A DNA stretch of 64,000 nucleotides from Halotia wernerae (GCA_034931985.1 JAYGHB010000020.1:1-64000), one strand, 5' to 3'; positions 1 to 9,142 are shown, counted from the first letter of the stretch. Notes: generated by a model from the sequence alone, not told the origin. Made by a program: numbers and translations.

Positions 1-88
1 TGGGGGTCTATTTCCCCCTTTTTTTTTACCACTTTATTTTCTCAAATTATTGCTACGTCTCATCTTGACCTGCCTTGTCACCCGTTAA

Positions 89-946
89 GATCGGGTACAA
101 AGCCCGATCATTAACTACGCTCGACAATTACTCGCTTGGCAGTTTCCCGAAGTTGCCCATGTCAAATCTAGAAGCACCAAAGTTGGTAATGTACCGCCGC
201 TTTGGGGCTGGCTTGCCGAACGGCAACTTGAGGTATCGCCGCAAGCTTGGAAGATGATGAATAACAAATATGAATTATCAGCTGCCAAGCATTACGGTAT
301 CACCATTGACACCATACTTAGAACTCATGCTAATTGGTTATGTGACATTGCTTTGGAAGAACAGCGCATTGAAACTGTAATTCAACAGCTATTAGCTGAC
401 AACTGTTTCAAACCGTACAATCAAATTTTTAGTCAGTTTGGCTTTGGTTTGAGAGTCCGTGCGCGGTTGCTAAGTCGGATCTATCCGTTTGAAGCATTTC
501 TAGTCAACGGCAAACCACTGATTGAGTACGAAGTCAGGGAGGTTAAGCGGGTAGAAAAAATTCGCCGTGATAGTCGCACGATCGTTAAACGTTCCCCTGG
601 TGATATTAAGCGGGTTAAACGTAACCGTAGCCGCGACGCTTTTAAAATGCGGTTAGGTATGGGAACGATTTTAGAGCAGTCTGGTGACGAATTGGCAGAA
701 GTTACCAGTGGTTCTGCTTTATGTCGAATGTCCTTTTGGCAGTATGTTCTGTGCCAAGTAGAAACGGAAAAACTACCCGATAGTGACACTGCCACAGCCA
801 TACTCAATTACCGTACTAAACTCAAAGACTTTACTGACGAGTCAGGACGGCAGTTACTTAACGGTAAGCACTTGCAAAGTAAGTTGATGGCTAAGGTGGC
901 TAACTTGCTATTTAATCTATTTGTGGACGCGATCGCCACCAACTAA
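89..946 (+). pseudogene. IS110-type transposase remnant (C-terminal part)
   Basis: The reading frame is open from just after a TAA at 86-88 to the stop at 946; an ATG exists at 254, but the same frame upstream already reads transposase-like (LAWQFPEVAHVKSRS, then PPLWGWLAERQLEVSP). The motif FGFGLRVRARLLSRIYP and the later SGSALCR...FWQY segment resemble the C-terminal Tnp domain (Transposase_20) of cyanobacterial IS110-family enzymes, where a conserved serine is catalytic. The N-terminal RuvC-like DEDD domain is absent or lies beyond the in-frame stop and the window edge, so I treat it as partial or broken. Family assignment is from motif memory, not a search. Confidence 0.55.
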
Positions 947-960
947 TACCTGATGCTAAT

Positions 961-985
961 CCCCTACACTACAGTAGGGGGTTTT
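961..985 (+). terminator. Intrinsic terminator after the transposase remnant
   Basis: Perfect 7-bp inverted repeat CCCCTAC / GTAGGGG (961-967, 974-980) with a 6-nt loop, followed by G and TTTT. It sits between the transposase remnant and the CPBP protease gene. Confidence 0.7.
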
Positions 986-1008
986 AAAATCTGAGGAAGG
1001 TTACTAGA

Positions 1009-1839
1009 GTGAAAATAAACCTTAACCGTGTAGCCCAAAACCCTGCCCCTATTAGGCTGGGTTATTTTATTACAATTTTGTTGCTACTATGGTTACCCTT
1101 TGCTACACCAATTTACTTACTAGTGCATGATGCCAATTTAGTAAGTATCTTGACAATGGTATTGCTATATGCAGAGTTTATTTTTCTTTTGAGGCTATGG
1201 GGAAAACATGTCTACCAGCAACCCCAGATATTGCGGCAGTATGGCTTAGAAATCACGCAAAAAAACGGTTTAGATTTGCTGTGTGGCTTGGCTATGGGGG
1301 TAATTAACATTCTGATACTTTTTGGGGTACAAGGCTTTTTAGGTTGGTTGGTATGGCAACAACCAAAGGTTTTCTTGTTGAAATTGGTTTTAGAGGGTTT
1401 AATAGTTGGTTTGGCTATCAGTTTTGCAGAGGAATTGTTATTTCGAGGTTGGTTGCTAGATGAGTTACAGCGTGATTATAGTCCGCGTGTGGCATTGTGG
1501 ACAGATGCAGTTGTATTTGCTGTTTTGCACTTTATTAAGCCTTTGGAAGTAATTATTCAAATACTGCCGCAATTTCCAGCTTTAGTATTGCTGGGGCTAA
1601 CGCAGGTATGGGGAAAGCGCTGGCGTAGGGGGCGATTGGGCTTGCCAATTGGTCTACATGGAGGTTTAGTTTGGGGCTACTATATTATAAATGTTGGGAA
1701 ATTAGTAAAATATTCTGGTCAAGTTCCTGATTGGATAACTGGCGTGAATCAGAATCCCCTGCAAGGAGTGATGGGGGTGTTGCTTATGAGTGTATTGGCG
1801 TTGTGGATTAGGGGGCGAATCAGGAAAAATTACATATAA
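1009..1839 (+). CDS. CPBP family intramembrane metalloprotease
   Basis: The 276-aa protein is mostly hydrophobic with several membrane segments (about residues 18-40, 45-66, 88-115, 120-140, 245-270). Around residues 141-147 it has EELLFRG, the EExxxR motif of the CPBP/Rce1 (type II CAAX protease, ABI) family, followed by a histidine in VLHF and another in GLHGG near residue 217, the expected metal ligands. Family members cleave or process membrane substrates; the substrate here is unknown. Start is GTG at 1009, with AGGAAGG just upstream as ribosome binding site. It stands alone after a terminator. Confidence 0.88.
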   Translation: MKINLNRVAQNPAPIRLGYFITILLLLWLPFATPIYLLVHDANLVSILTMVLLYAEFIFLLRLWGKHVYQQPQILRQYGLEITQKNGLDLLCGLAMGVINILILFGVQGFLGWLVWQQPKVFLLKLVLEGLIVGLAISFAEELLFRGWLLDELQRDYSPRVALWTDAVVFAVLHFIKPLEVIIQILPQFPALVLLGLTQVWGKRWRRGRLGLPIGLHGGLVWGYYIINVGKLVKYSGQVPDWITGVNQNPLQGVMGVLLMSVLALWIRGRIRKNYI

Positions 1840-1963
1840 GTAATGCGATCGCTTGTGATTTTAAGTATCATAATCATATTTTCGACACCAGTGCAGTCTC
1901 AATTTTAATGTAGAGTTGATTTTAGCGTCTAAAAGCAACTGTATAAAGAGCAGAAAATGTAAA

Positions 1964-2419
1964 GTGTCCCAAGCTTTTGAACAATCAATTCAAATTAATG
2001 CCACACCTACGGTAGTCGAGAGTTGCATTACCGACTTAAATCTCATGCACCGTTGGCTTAATCCTGTCCTGCGTTGTGAACCTGTGGACGACGCAGCCTG
2101 GAGTACTGATATTGGCAGTCAAAGTCGCTTTATAATTCAAATTCCTTTATTTGAACCCACCCTCAAAAGTGTCGTCGCAGAACGTCAACCAGGTGTGGTG
2201 GTGTGGGAATTTCAGGGCTTTTTCCAAGGACGCGATCGCTGGGAATGTCAACCATCAGAACAGGGAACATGTTTATTGAACCGTTTTGAGTTCGATATTC
2301 CCAACCCCCTAGTGAGTTGGGGTTTCAAAACCTTTGCAGCATCTTGGACTCAAGGAGATATGCAAGCTCAACTGCGTCGCCTCAAGCAAGTAGCAGAGGA
2401 AGTACAAATTAGTCAGTAG
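1964..2419 (+). CDS. SRPBCC family protein
   Basis: Small soluble protein, 151 aa from an in-frame GTG at 1964; the frame is open further upstream to a TTG at 1916, but the residues before VSQAFEQSIQI look non-coding, so I favour the later start. The alternation of hydrophobic strands, the opening 'SIQINATPTVVESCITDLNL' and the terminal long helix are typical of the START/SRPBCC (polyketide cyclase-like) helix-grip fold, which binds lipids or other hydrophobic ligands. No ligand can be predicted. It converges on the SirB1-like gene at 2446. Confidence 0.75.
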   Translation: MSQAFEQSIQINATPTVVESCITDLNLMHRWLNPVLRCEPVDDAAWSTDIGSQSRFIIQIPLFEPTLKSVVAERQPGVVVWEFQGFFQGRDRWECQPSEQGTCLLNRFEFDIPNPLVSWGFKTFAASWTQGDMQAQLRRLKQVAEEVQISQ

Positions 2420-2445
2420 CTGTTCTCTCCTAGTCCTTTGCTCTG

Positions 2446-3267
2446 TTAATCTTTTCCCAGTTCGGCAAGCAACCGCCGAATAACTGTTGCATCTTCAGCA
2501 TCAGGGATTTTTGCCAGATAAGTTTGCAAATCATCAGCAGCTTGCGGGTAATAACCAAGTTTATAATAGAGCAGACCGCGATCGCGCACTTCTAAAATCG
2601 CGCCAGGAAACAACAGCAAAATTCGTTCAACTGCAGCCAGAGTTTTTGCTAAATTTTGCTGTTTCAGGTAGATATATTTCAAATTTGTCAGCATTCGGAC
2701 TAGAAATTGCCGATTGCTGACGGGGACTAAAAATTCTGGTTGTAAATTCACGGGTTGTTGAAACATTTGAGTGAGCCGTTCTTGGCAATCTTGTGCAAAC
2801 ATCACCTCACCATGATTAAATGCATCAACAAAAATTTCCACATCTGGAATATCTGGGCGAATTAAAAAGTGTCCTGGCATTCCTATCCCCACCATTGGAA
2901 AATCAATTCTGTGGGCAACTTGTAGATAAACTAGTGCCAAGGTAATGGGAATCCCTAACCGACGGTCAATCACATCATTCAAAAAACTGTTGCGAGGATC
3001 GTAGTAATCTGATTTATTACCAGAAAACTTTAAATCTTCATAGAAATACTGATTTAAACTTTGAATCAGCCGTAGAGGGTACCGTGAAGCAGGTAAGCGT
3101 TCTTGAACTTCACCTGCCATTGTATCAAGGGCATTGAGGTATTCTTCTGGGTCAAGGTCAGAATATTCTTCTTGTGCAATATACAAAGCTGCCTTTGCTA
3201 AATCGATATGCTCGTCAGGCTGATGAATCTCTTGATAAAAATATTGTCGCGCTGACGAGAAATTCAT
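2446..3267 (-). CDS. SirB1-family protein (transglutaminase-like core with TPR-type tail)
   Basis: The 273-aa product begins MNFSSARQYFYQEI and contains VIDRRLGIPITLALVYLQV and GIGMPGHFLI, hallmark segments of the SirB1/COG2912 family (transglutaminase-like fold, N-terminal two thirds). The C-terminal part (residues about 200-270) is helical and resembles tetratricopeptide repeats. Members are widespread in bacteria but their biochemical role is not settled. Start ATG at 3267. It converges with the SRPBCC gene, leaving about 26 bp between stops. Confidence 0.85.
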   Translation of the reverse strand: MNFSSARQYFYQEIHQPDEHIDLAKAALYIAQEEYSDLDPEEYLNALDTMAGEVQERLPASRYPLRLIQSLNQYFYEDLKFSGNKSDYYDPRNSFLNDVIDRRLGIPITLALVYLQVAHRIDFPMVGIGMPGHFLIRPDIPDVEIFVDAFNHGEVMFAQDCQERLTQMFQQPVNLQPEFLVPVSNRQFLVRMLTNLKYIYLKQQNLAKTLAAVERILLLFPGAILEVRDRGLLYYKLGYYPQAADDLQTYLAKIPDAEDATVIRRLLAELGKD

Positions 3268-3305
3268 AAATAAATCCTAGATAAAGGTATATGGATTAAA
3301 CAAGA

Positions 3306-3338
3306 GTAGGTAAATTGAACAGCTTTCAATTTACCTAC
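3306..3338. repeat. Long perfect hairpin
   Basis: Perfect 14-bp inverted repeat GTAGGTAAATTGAA / TTCAATTTACCTAC with a 5-nt loop, followed on the plus strand by CTTTATTTT. It lies between the start of the minus-strand SirB1-like gene and the TnpB remnant, so it does not obviously end a gene; it may be a relict element end or a terminator for a transcript coming from the left. Confidence 0.6.
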
Positions 3339-3380
3339 CTTTATTTTAATGAAACTAAGAGTCTTGATTAGTATATTGGC

Positions 3381-4221
3381 ATGATACTACTATCTATTTT
3401 GTTGGCAGAGATATCTACTTTTTTGGTTTCTACAACAATTTTGGATTTTGTAGAAAGTTGTAAGGAGGTTTCCTCTGTTATAGCAACTGGCATTGCAGTT
3501 ACTAGCAATGGGTCTAAATTTGATAATCCTAGAATACTGAACAAGCATGAGAATAATTTAAAACTCAAGCAGCAACAACTTTCTAGAAAACAGAAAGGTT
3601 CTAATAACCGAGTTAAGTCTAGAAAAAAAGTTGCTAGAGTTCACAGAAAAATTACTAACTGCCGTGAAGATTTTCTACGCAAGCTATCGCGTAGGATAGT
3701 TAACGAAAACCAAGTAATTGTGGTTGAAAATCTCAATATTAAAGGTATGATGCAAAACCACTGCCTAGCTAAATCCATCAGTCAAGTTGGTTGGGGGATG
3801 TTTTGTACCATGCTCAAATATAAGGCGGAGATGGAAGGAAAGATTTATCAAGAAGTAGATAGATTTTTCCCTAGTTCAAAAACCTGTCATGTGTGCCTCA
3901 ATCAAGTTGGTAGTTTACCTCTTGAGATTCAGATTCTGGACTTGTGAAAAGTGCCATGCAAAGCATGATAGGGACATTAACGCCAGTATTAACCTTCGAG
4001 ATGAAGGGCTACGGATACTTCGACTACGCTCAGTACAAGTTTTGACCCCTGGAACGGGGGATAAAGCGATGAAGTGTGGTCTTGGGGGTTTCCCCCATGA
4101 ACAACTTCATCAAGAAGCCTGTCGTCCAGATGTAAGTCGCAGTAATAGAGGACGCAAGAAATCTACTACTACGCTTTCTGTTGGACAGGAAGCCTACACT
4201 GTACTCTTTGAGTCAGTGTAG
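3381..4221 (+). pseudogene. TnpB (IS200/IS605-type OrfB) remnant, frameshifted
   Basis: Two frames together give a TnpB C-terminal half. The first (3381-3947) holds SNGSKFDNPR, the basic run LSRKQKGSNNRVKSRKK, the RuvC-II glutamate in VVENLNIKGM and the first zinc-finger pair CHVC. The second (3889-4221) continues with WTCEKCHAKHDRDINASINL, giving the second pair and the RuvC-III aspartate. The shift lies near 3931-3937. The N-terminal region and the GIDLG (RuvC-I) aspartate are gone, so the nuclease should be dead. TnpB proteins are RNA-guided nucleases linked to IS200/IS605 transposition; this is a fossil copy. Confidence 0.85.
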
Positions 4222-4222
4222 G
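4193..4222 (+). repeat. Hairpin at the 3' end of the TnpB remnant
   Basis: CCTACACTG (4193-4201) pairs with CAGTGTAGG (4214-4222); inside, after a bulged T, ACTC pairs with GAGT around a TTT loop. A bulged subterminal hairpin at this position is characteristic of the right end of IS200/IS605-type elements and of the 3' part of the omega RNA that overlaps tnpB. Its survival suggests the element's right end is still present. Confidence 0.6.
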
Positions 4223-4370
4223 TAGTTCACCCAAAGCTGCCAAGCTGCTTTTTAAGGAATTACTAAGGGAGTTGTGTCCCCCTCCGGTGCTACAGTGAAA
4301 GATGACATTGCTTAATCATTATGTCTTCTACGACCTTATCTGAAATATAGCTTCAATCATTAGGCGCAGC

Positions 4371-5819
4371 ATGGTCACCACCGCAGAAAAAACAAACATT
4401 GGTTACATTACCCAAATCATTGGTCCAGTTGTAGACGTTAAGTTCCCTGGGGGGAAATTGCCGCAAATCTACAATGCTCTGACCATCAAAGGCACCAACG
4501 AAGCTGGACAGGACATCAACCTTACTGTTGAAGTACAGCAACTGCTGGGCGACAACCAAGTACGGGCTGTTGCTATGAGCACCACTGATGGTTTAGTGCG
4601 TGGTCTGGAAGTAGTTGATACTGGCGCTCCCATCAACGTACCAGTTGGTAAAGTCACCTTAGGCCGGATTTTCAACGTCCTTGGCGAACCTGTAGACAAC
4701 CGAGGGCCTGTAAACTCTGAGGAAACCTTACCCATCCATCGTTCTGCTCCCAAATTCACTGAACTGGAAACCAAACCTTCCGTTTTTGAGACTGGGATTA
4801 AAGTTGTTGACCTTTTAACTCCCTACCGACGCGGCGGTAAGATTGGTTTGTTCGGCGGTGCTGGTGTCGGTAAGACCGTGATCATGATGGAGTTGATTAA
4901 TAACATCGCTACCCAGCACGGTGGTGTGTCCGTTTTCGCTGGAGTAGGTGAGCGCACCCGCGAGGGTAATGACCTCTACAACGAAATGATGGAATCTGGG
5001 GTAATCAACAAAGATAACCTCAACGAATCAAAAATTGCTCTAGTCTATGGTCAAATGAACGAACCACCCGGAGCTAGAATGCGGGTTGGTCTGTCAGGGT
5101 TGACAATGGCTGAGTACTTCCGGGATGTGAATAAGCAGGATGTGCTGTTGTTTATCGACAACATTTTCCGGTTTGTGCAAGCAGGTTCGGAAGTATCGGC
5201 GCTGTTGGGTCGGATGCCTTCTGCTGTGGGATATCAGCCGACACTAGGAACCGACGTAGGTGAACTACAAGAGCGCATTACCTCGACTACAGAGGGTTCT
5301 ATTACCTCAATTCAAGCAGTGTACGTACCTGCGGATGACTTGACCGACCCCGCACCTGCAACTACCTTCGCTCACTTGGACGGAACAACAGTACTGTCTC
5401 GTGGTTTGGCATCTAAGGGCATTTATCCCGCAGTTGACCCCCTAGGCTCCACCTCTACCATGTTACAGCCCAACATTGTTGGTGAAGAACACTACAATAC
5501 TGCTCGTGCTGTACAGGCGACTCTACAACGTTATAAAGAACTTCAGGACATTATCGCCATTCTCGGTCTAGATGAATTGTCTGAGGATGACCGTCTGATC
5601 GTAGCAAGAGCGCGGAAGGTTGAGCGTTTCTTGTCCCAGCCGTTCTTTGTAGCAGAAGTGTTCACAGGTTCTCCTGGTAAGTATGTGAAATTGGAAGACA
5701 CCATTAAGGGCTTCCAGATGATCTTGTCTGGTGAATTGGATGCTTTGCCAGAGCAAGCATTTTACTTAGTGGGCGATATTAACGAAGCTAAAGCTAAAGC
5801 TGAAAAACTCAAAAGCTAA
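4371..5819 (+). CDS. atpD: ATP synthase F1 subunit beta
   Basis: The 482-aa protein has the usual length and all signatures: Walker A GGAGVGKT at residues 162-169, the segment GERTREGND, Walker B LLFIDNIFRF, and PSAVGYQPTL. It is the catalytic subunit of F1, making ATP at the thylakoid and plasma membrane from proton flow. ATG at 4371. atpC follows after 61 bp, the separate atpD-atpC (beta-epsilon) unit typical of cyanobacteria and chloroplasts. A TnpB remnant ends about 150 bp upstream, so the promoter must lie in 4222-4370. Confidence 0.98.
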   Translation: MVTTAEKTNIGYITQIIGPVVDVKFPGGKLPQIYNALTIKGTNEAGQDINLTVEVQQLLGDNQVRAVAMSTTDGLVRGLEVVDTGAPINVPVGKVTLGRIFNVLGEPVDNRGPVNSEETLPIHRSAPKFTELETKPSVFETGIKVVDLLTPYRRGGKIGLFGGAGVGKTVIMMELINNIATQHGGVSVFAGVGERTREGNDLYNEMMESGVINKDNLNESKIALVYGQMNEPPGARMRVGLSGLTMAEYFRDVNKQDVLLFIDNIFRFVQAGSEVSALLGRMPSAVGYQPTLGTDVGELQERITSTTEGSITSIQAVYVPADDLTDPAPATTFAHLDGTTVLSRGLASKGIYPAVDPLGSTSTMLQPNIVGEEHYNTARAVQATLQRYKELQDIIAILGLDELSEDDRLIVARARKVERFLSQPFFVAEVFTGSPGKYVKLEDTIKGFQMILSGELDALPEQAFYLVGDINEAKAKAEKLKS

Positions 5820-5828
5820 ATAAAGGCT

Positions 5829-5856
5829 GAAGTATGAAGGATGAACTTCATACTTC
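5829..5856. repeat. Hairpin in the atpD-atpC spacer
   Basis: GAAGTATGAAG (5829-5839) pairs perfectly with CTTCATACTTC (5846-5856) around a 6-nt loop; direct ACTTCAC repeats follow up to 5871. There is no U-tract directly after it. It could set the atpD/atpC transcript ratio or protect a processed 3' end, but it also looks like one of the tandem repeats spread through heterocyst-former spacers. Confidence 0.65.
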
Positions 5857-5880
5857 ACACTTCACACTTCATCATTGTTT

Positions 5881-6294
5881 ATGACATTAACCGTTCGTGT
5901 AATTTCCCCAGACAAAACAGTTTGGGATGCCCCAGCTGAAGAAGTAATTTTGCCTAGTACCACTGGTCAACTAGGTATCCTCAGTGGACACGCGCCACTG
6001 TTGAGCGCTTTGGATATTGGTGTCATGCGAGTACGTGCTGCTAAAAATCAGAACTGGCAAGCGATCGCTCTTCTGGGTGGTTTTGCCGAAGTCGAAGAAA
6101 ACGAAGTGACAATTCTGGTTAACAGCGCTGAACGTGGCGACAAAATTAACCTTGAAGAAGCTCGTGCTGCTTATACCCAAGCAGAAACACGTCTTTCTCA
6201 AGTACCAGCAGGCGATCGCCAAGCCCAAATCCAGGCAAATCAAGCCTTCAAACGCGCCCGCGCCCGCTTTCAAGCTGCTGGCGGTTTGCTCTAA
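5881..6294 (+). CDS. atpC: ATP synthase F1 subunit epsilon
   Basis: 137 aa from the ATG at 5881, beginning MTLTVRVISPDKTVWDAPAE; an upstream TTG at 5875 would add only two residues. The N-terminal beta-sandwich (PSTTGQLGILSGHAPLLSAL) and the C-terminal two-helix region (EEARAAYTQAETRL) are typical. The subunit sits on the central stalk and restrains ATP hydrolysis. Second gene of the atpD-atpC unit; a terminator-like hairpin follows at 6321. Confidence 0.96.
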   Translation: MTLTVRVISPDKTVWDAPAEEVILPSTTGQLGILSGHAPLLSALDIGVMRVRAAKNQNWQAIALLGGFAEVEENEVTILVNSAERGDKINLEEARAAYTQAETRLSQVPAGDRQAQIQANQAFKRARARFQAAGGLL

Positions 6295-6320
6295 AATTTT
6301 ATTTTTTACTGCTGCTTTGT

Positions 6321-6343
6321 GGGGTGGGCTATTTGTCCACCCC
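6321..6343 (+). terminator. Terminator-like hairpin after atpC
   Basis: GGGGTGG (6321-6327) pairs with CCACCCC (6337-6343) around a 9-nt loop; flanking TGC/GCA may extend the stem. The downstream ATTTATATAA is only moderately U-rich. Position directly after the last atp gene supports the call. Confidence 0.6.
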
Positions 6344-6430
6344 GCAGCATTTATATAAGGGCATTAGGCATTAGGCATGGGGAAGAGTTTCTAATAAAGA
6401 AAGATTTTCCCGTCGCTTTCTATAGATTTT

Positions 6431-6524
6431 TAGGACTTATGCACAAGTCACGGAAGAATAAAACCACAGAGGCGCAGAGTAAACAGAGAAATAAGAGTTT
6501 GAGAGATACTTTGCCTAAGTCCTG
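6431..6524. mobile_element. MITE-like repeat, copy A of the AGGACTTACGC family
   Basis: A 94-bp element with inverted ends TAGGACTTATGC and GCCTAAGTCCTG. Read on the minus strand its interior (CAAAGTATCTCTCAAACTC, then CTCTGTGGTTTTATTCTTC and GTGACT) matches the copy at 38385-38639, which is the same element in opposite orientation with an extra insert. No transposase is encoded. The rest of 6295-6616 holds no convincing gene. Confidence 0.75.
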
Positions 6525-6616
6525 ATTTAAACAAAATTACACCAAGTTTAAGAAATCTGGCACAACCAAAGTGAAGTGTTAACTTGGGTGATTAGTTGCC
6601 CTTCTGGGCAAAAATT

Positions 6617-8728
6617 ATGAAAAATCTTCTGTCTTCCTTTGGTAAGCGTAAACAAAATAAATTAGTTAGTGTCGCAACATCTCTCATAGCCACATTAGCG
6701 ATCGCTGGCAGTATTAATTCTGCCAATGCCAGTCCCATAAAAACAATTACTGCAAAAGAAATTAATTCTGTATCCGTCCAATTAGACCAGATAAAACCAG
6801 TCATTGCCCAGTTACAAACGAGCAGGACTCAATATCAAGCAATGCAGTTGTCACCGTGGGGAGTCATCCCTATTGTGGTAGTTGGTGGTTTCGTCATCTT
6901 CTTCCCCCTATTCTTTGGCGGACTTGTAGTCATTGGTGAGCGTGAAGTTGGCATTTTAGTCAGAAAATTTACCGTTTCTGGGCGCGGACTTCCAGCTGGA
7001 TCTTTGATTGCCCTCAACGGTGAAGCCGGTTTGCAGGCAGATACTTTGGCTCCTGGTTGGCACTGGGGCTATTGGCCTTGGCAGTACTCAGTTCGTAAAG
7101 AACAAGTTGTTGTTGTTCCTCAAGGTGAAATTGCTTTGATTGTCGCTGCTGATGGTTCATCCAACCCACCAGAACGCATCTTAGGAAAAATTGTTGATTG
7201 TGACAATTTTCAAGATGCCCGCAAATTCTTGACCCAAGGTGGAGAAAAAGGTCGCCAAATGGGTTTTTTGACTGCTGGTACATACCGCATCAACACTGCT
7301 TTATTTAAAGTGATCATGGCAGCCAATGCTACTGCTCACGGTATGAGTCCAGAACATTTACGGGTGTACAGCGTCGCATCTGACAAAGTTGGCATTGTCA
7401 CTACTCTCGATGGTGTACCAATTTCCGGTGGTGAAATTGCTGGCCCCGTGATTGAAGGACATGATAACTTTCAAAATGGTCAAAAATTTCTGAATGGACA
7501 TGGACGACGTGGTTTACAAGAACAAATTCTGCTTTCTGGTTCGTGGAACCTAAATCCTTGGTTTGTCCAGATTGAGCAAGTTCCAATGACAGAAATTCCC
7601 ATTGGGTATGTAGGCGTAGTAATTTCTTTTGTGGGTAAAGCCCAAGAAGATGTCAGTGGTGCTGCCTTTACCCACGGTAATTTAGTGAACCCTGGACATA
7701 AAGGCGTGTGGGTTGAACCTTTGTACCCAGGTAAACATCCCCTGAATACAAGCATCATGAAAGTAGAATTGGTGCCAACTACTAATATAGTGTTGAACTG
7801 GTCAGGGCGTACTGAACGGCATAAGTATGACGCTTATTTGGAGGCGTTGACAGTACGTTCTAGAGATGGGTTTGCCTTCGATTTGGAAGTGTCGCAAATC
7901 ATCCATGTCGGCGCTTTGGATGCTCCTAAGGTAATTTCTCGCGTTGGCTCAATGCAAAATTTGGTAGATAATGTGCTAGAGCCAAGCATCGGTAATTATT
8001 TCCGCAATTCGGCGCAAAATTGTACCGTACTAGACTTTTTGAATGCCCGGAGTGAGCGTCAAACTGAAGCATCTGAATATATCAAAGCAGCACTGCGGGC
8101 TTATGATGTGCAAGCGATTGATACCCTGATTGGTGATATTCAGCCACCAGCATCATTGATGCAGACACAAACTGACCGGAAAATTGCCGAAGAAGAACGC
8201 AAGACTTATGAAGTCCAGAAGATGGCACAAACCCAACGGCAGCAACTAGTTCGGGAAACAGCACTAGCTAATATTCAACAAGAAATGGTGAAATCAGAAC
8301 AAAGTGTGCATATTGCCGATTTGAAAGCCCAAGCACAGATTAAGCAGGCGAATGGTGAAGCAGAAGGTACAAAACTGCGGGCAATTGCTGAAGCTGAAGG
8401 GATTCGGGCTACAGGTAATGCCAAAGCTGAGACATACCAAGCGGGTGTGGAAGCTTTGGGTTCATCAGGTTATACAGCAATGCAAATAATGCAGATTATA
8501 GGCGATCGCAATGTCCGCTTGATTCCAGATGTGCTTGTGGGTGGCAGTAATGGCAGTACCAACGGCTTGGTAGATGGTCTGCTATCGATGATTTTATGGA
8601 ATCAAACAGCCAAGCCAGGTGAAGAAACACCAACACCTTTGCATCCACAACCGATAGTTACCAAAACACCACCAATTCCCCCAAATGGTGCTACCCAGTT
8701 AGTTGTGGAATTGCCAACAGATAAGTAA
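6617..8728 (+). CDS. Large SPFH-domain (flotillin/prohibitin-like) membrane protein
   Basis: 703 aa from the ATG at 6617 (a TTG at 6596 would add seven unlikely residues). Near the N-terminus is a hydrophobic, signal-like segment ending SANASP, then a second strongly hydrophobic stretch (about residues 80-108, PWGVIPIVVVGGFVIFFPLF) leading straight into VIGEREVGILVRKF, the usual start of an SPFH domain. The central region is beta-rich with the phrase 'LEVSQIIHV'. From about residue 515 it becomes a charged coiled coil (AEEERKTYEVQKMAQTQRQQ) with Ala/Glu repeats, as in flotillins. The tail is proline-rich. Such proteins form membrane scaffolds; the length is well above the 300-500 aa typical of flotillins, suggesting a duplicated or extended SPFH region. 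Stands alone. Confidence 0.8.
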   Translation: MKNLLSSFGKRKQNKLVSVATSLIATLAIAGSINSANASPIKTITAKEINSVSVQLDQIKPVIAQLQTSRTQYQAMQLSPWGVIPIVVVGGFVIFFPLFFGGLVVIGEREVGILVRKFTVSGRGLPAGSLIALNGEAGLQADTLAPGWHWGYWPWQYSVRKEQVVVVPQGEIALIVAADGSSNPPERILGKIVDCDNFQDARKFLTQGGEKGRQMGFLTAGTYRINTALFKVIMAANATAHGMSPEHLRVYSVASDKVGIVTTLDGVPISGGEIAGPVIEGHDNFQNGQKFLNGHGRRGLQEQILLSGSWNLNPWFVQIEQVPMTEIPIGYVGVVISFVGKAQEDVSGAAFTHGNLVNPGHKGVWVEPLYPGKHPLNTSIMKVELVPTTNIVLNWSGRTERHKYDAYLEALTVRSRDGFAFDLEVSQIIHVGALDAPKVISRVGSMQNLVDNVLEPSIGNYFRNSAQNCTVLDFLNARSERQTEASEYIKAALRAYDVQAIDTLIGDIQPPASLMQTQTDRKIAEEERKTYEVQKMAQTQRQQLVRETALANIQQEMVKSEQSVHIADLKAQAQIKQANGEAEGTKLRAIAEAEGIRATGNAKAETYQAGVEALGSSGYTAMQIMQIIGDRNVRLIPDVLVGGSNGSTNGLVDGLLSMILWNQTAKPGEETPTPLHPQPIVTKTPPIPPNGATQLVVELPTDK

Positions 8729-8843
8729 AATTAATAGTCGGCACTTTAGCGATTAAAAAGTACTAAAGTGCTACTAAATTCAATGTTTTATTTTGTGCGA
8801 TCGCGCCTAGCTTTTCCAAAAGATACTCTATCAATTACTCTTC

Positions 8844-9140
8844 TTAGGGATTCTCAAATAAAGATTTTAGGTTACGTTTACCACTGATAACCCTCACAAT
8901 TTCGATACCATCATCCATAATTTGGTAGAAAATGATATATCCATCCAATGGAAGTCCTCGTAAACCAGGACGCAAGTCCTCGTACTGTCGCCCCATATTT
9001 GGAAAACTGGCAAGTTGTTGACATTTTTGATTAAACGCTTGTAGCAGACGCTCCCCAGCCTCAACATTTTCTACAGCGAAGTAGTCAGCAATTGTTCTTA
9101 AATCAATAGAAGCAGGTAGTGAGATAATATACTGACTCAT
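8844..9140 (-). CDS. RelE/ParE family toxin
   Basis: 98 aa; the pattern 'SIDLRTIADYF...AFNQKCQQLASFPNMGRQYEDL...PLDGYIIFYQ' ending VRVISGKRN is the compact ParE/RelE fold. Members inhibit gyrase (ParE) or cut ribosome-bound mRNA (RelE); sequence alone does not decide, but the ParD-like partner favours ParE. It starts 2 bp after the antitoxin stop, so the pair is a single operon with antitoxin first. Confidence 0.87.
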   Translation of the reverse strand: MSQYIISLPASIDLRTIADYFAVENVEAGERLLQAFNQKCQQLASFPNMGRQYEDLRPGLRGLPLDGYIIFYQIMDDGIEIVRVISGKRNLKSLFENP

Positions 9141-9142
9141 CT

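Noticed and set aside
75..257. 60-aa plus-strand reading frame
   Set aside because: It is in a different frame from the transposase-like sequence over the same bases and has no recognisable content.
6319..6525. 68-aa reading frame after atpC
   Set aside because: It consists of the atp terminator and the MITE copy A read as protein.
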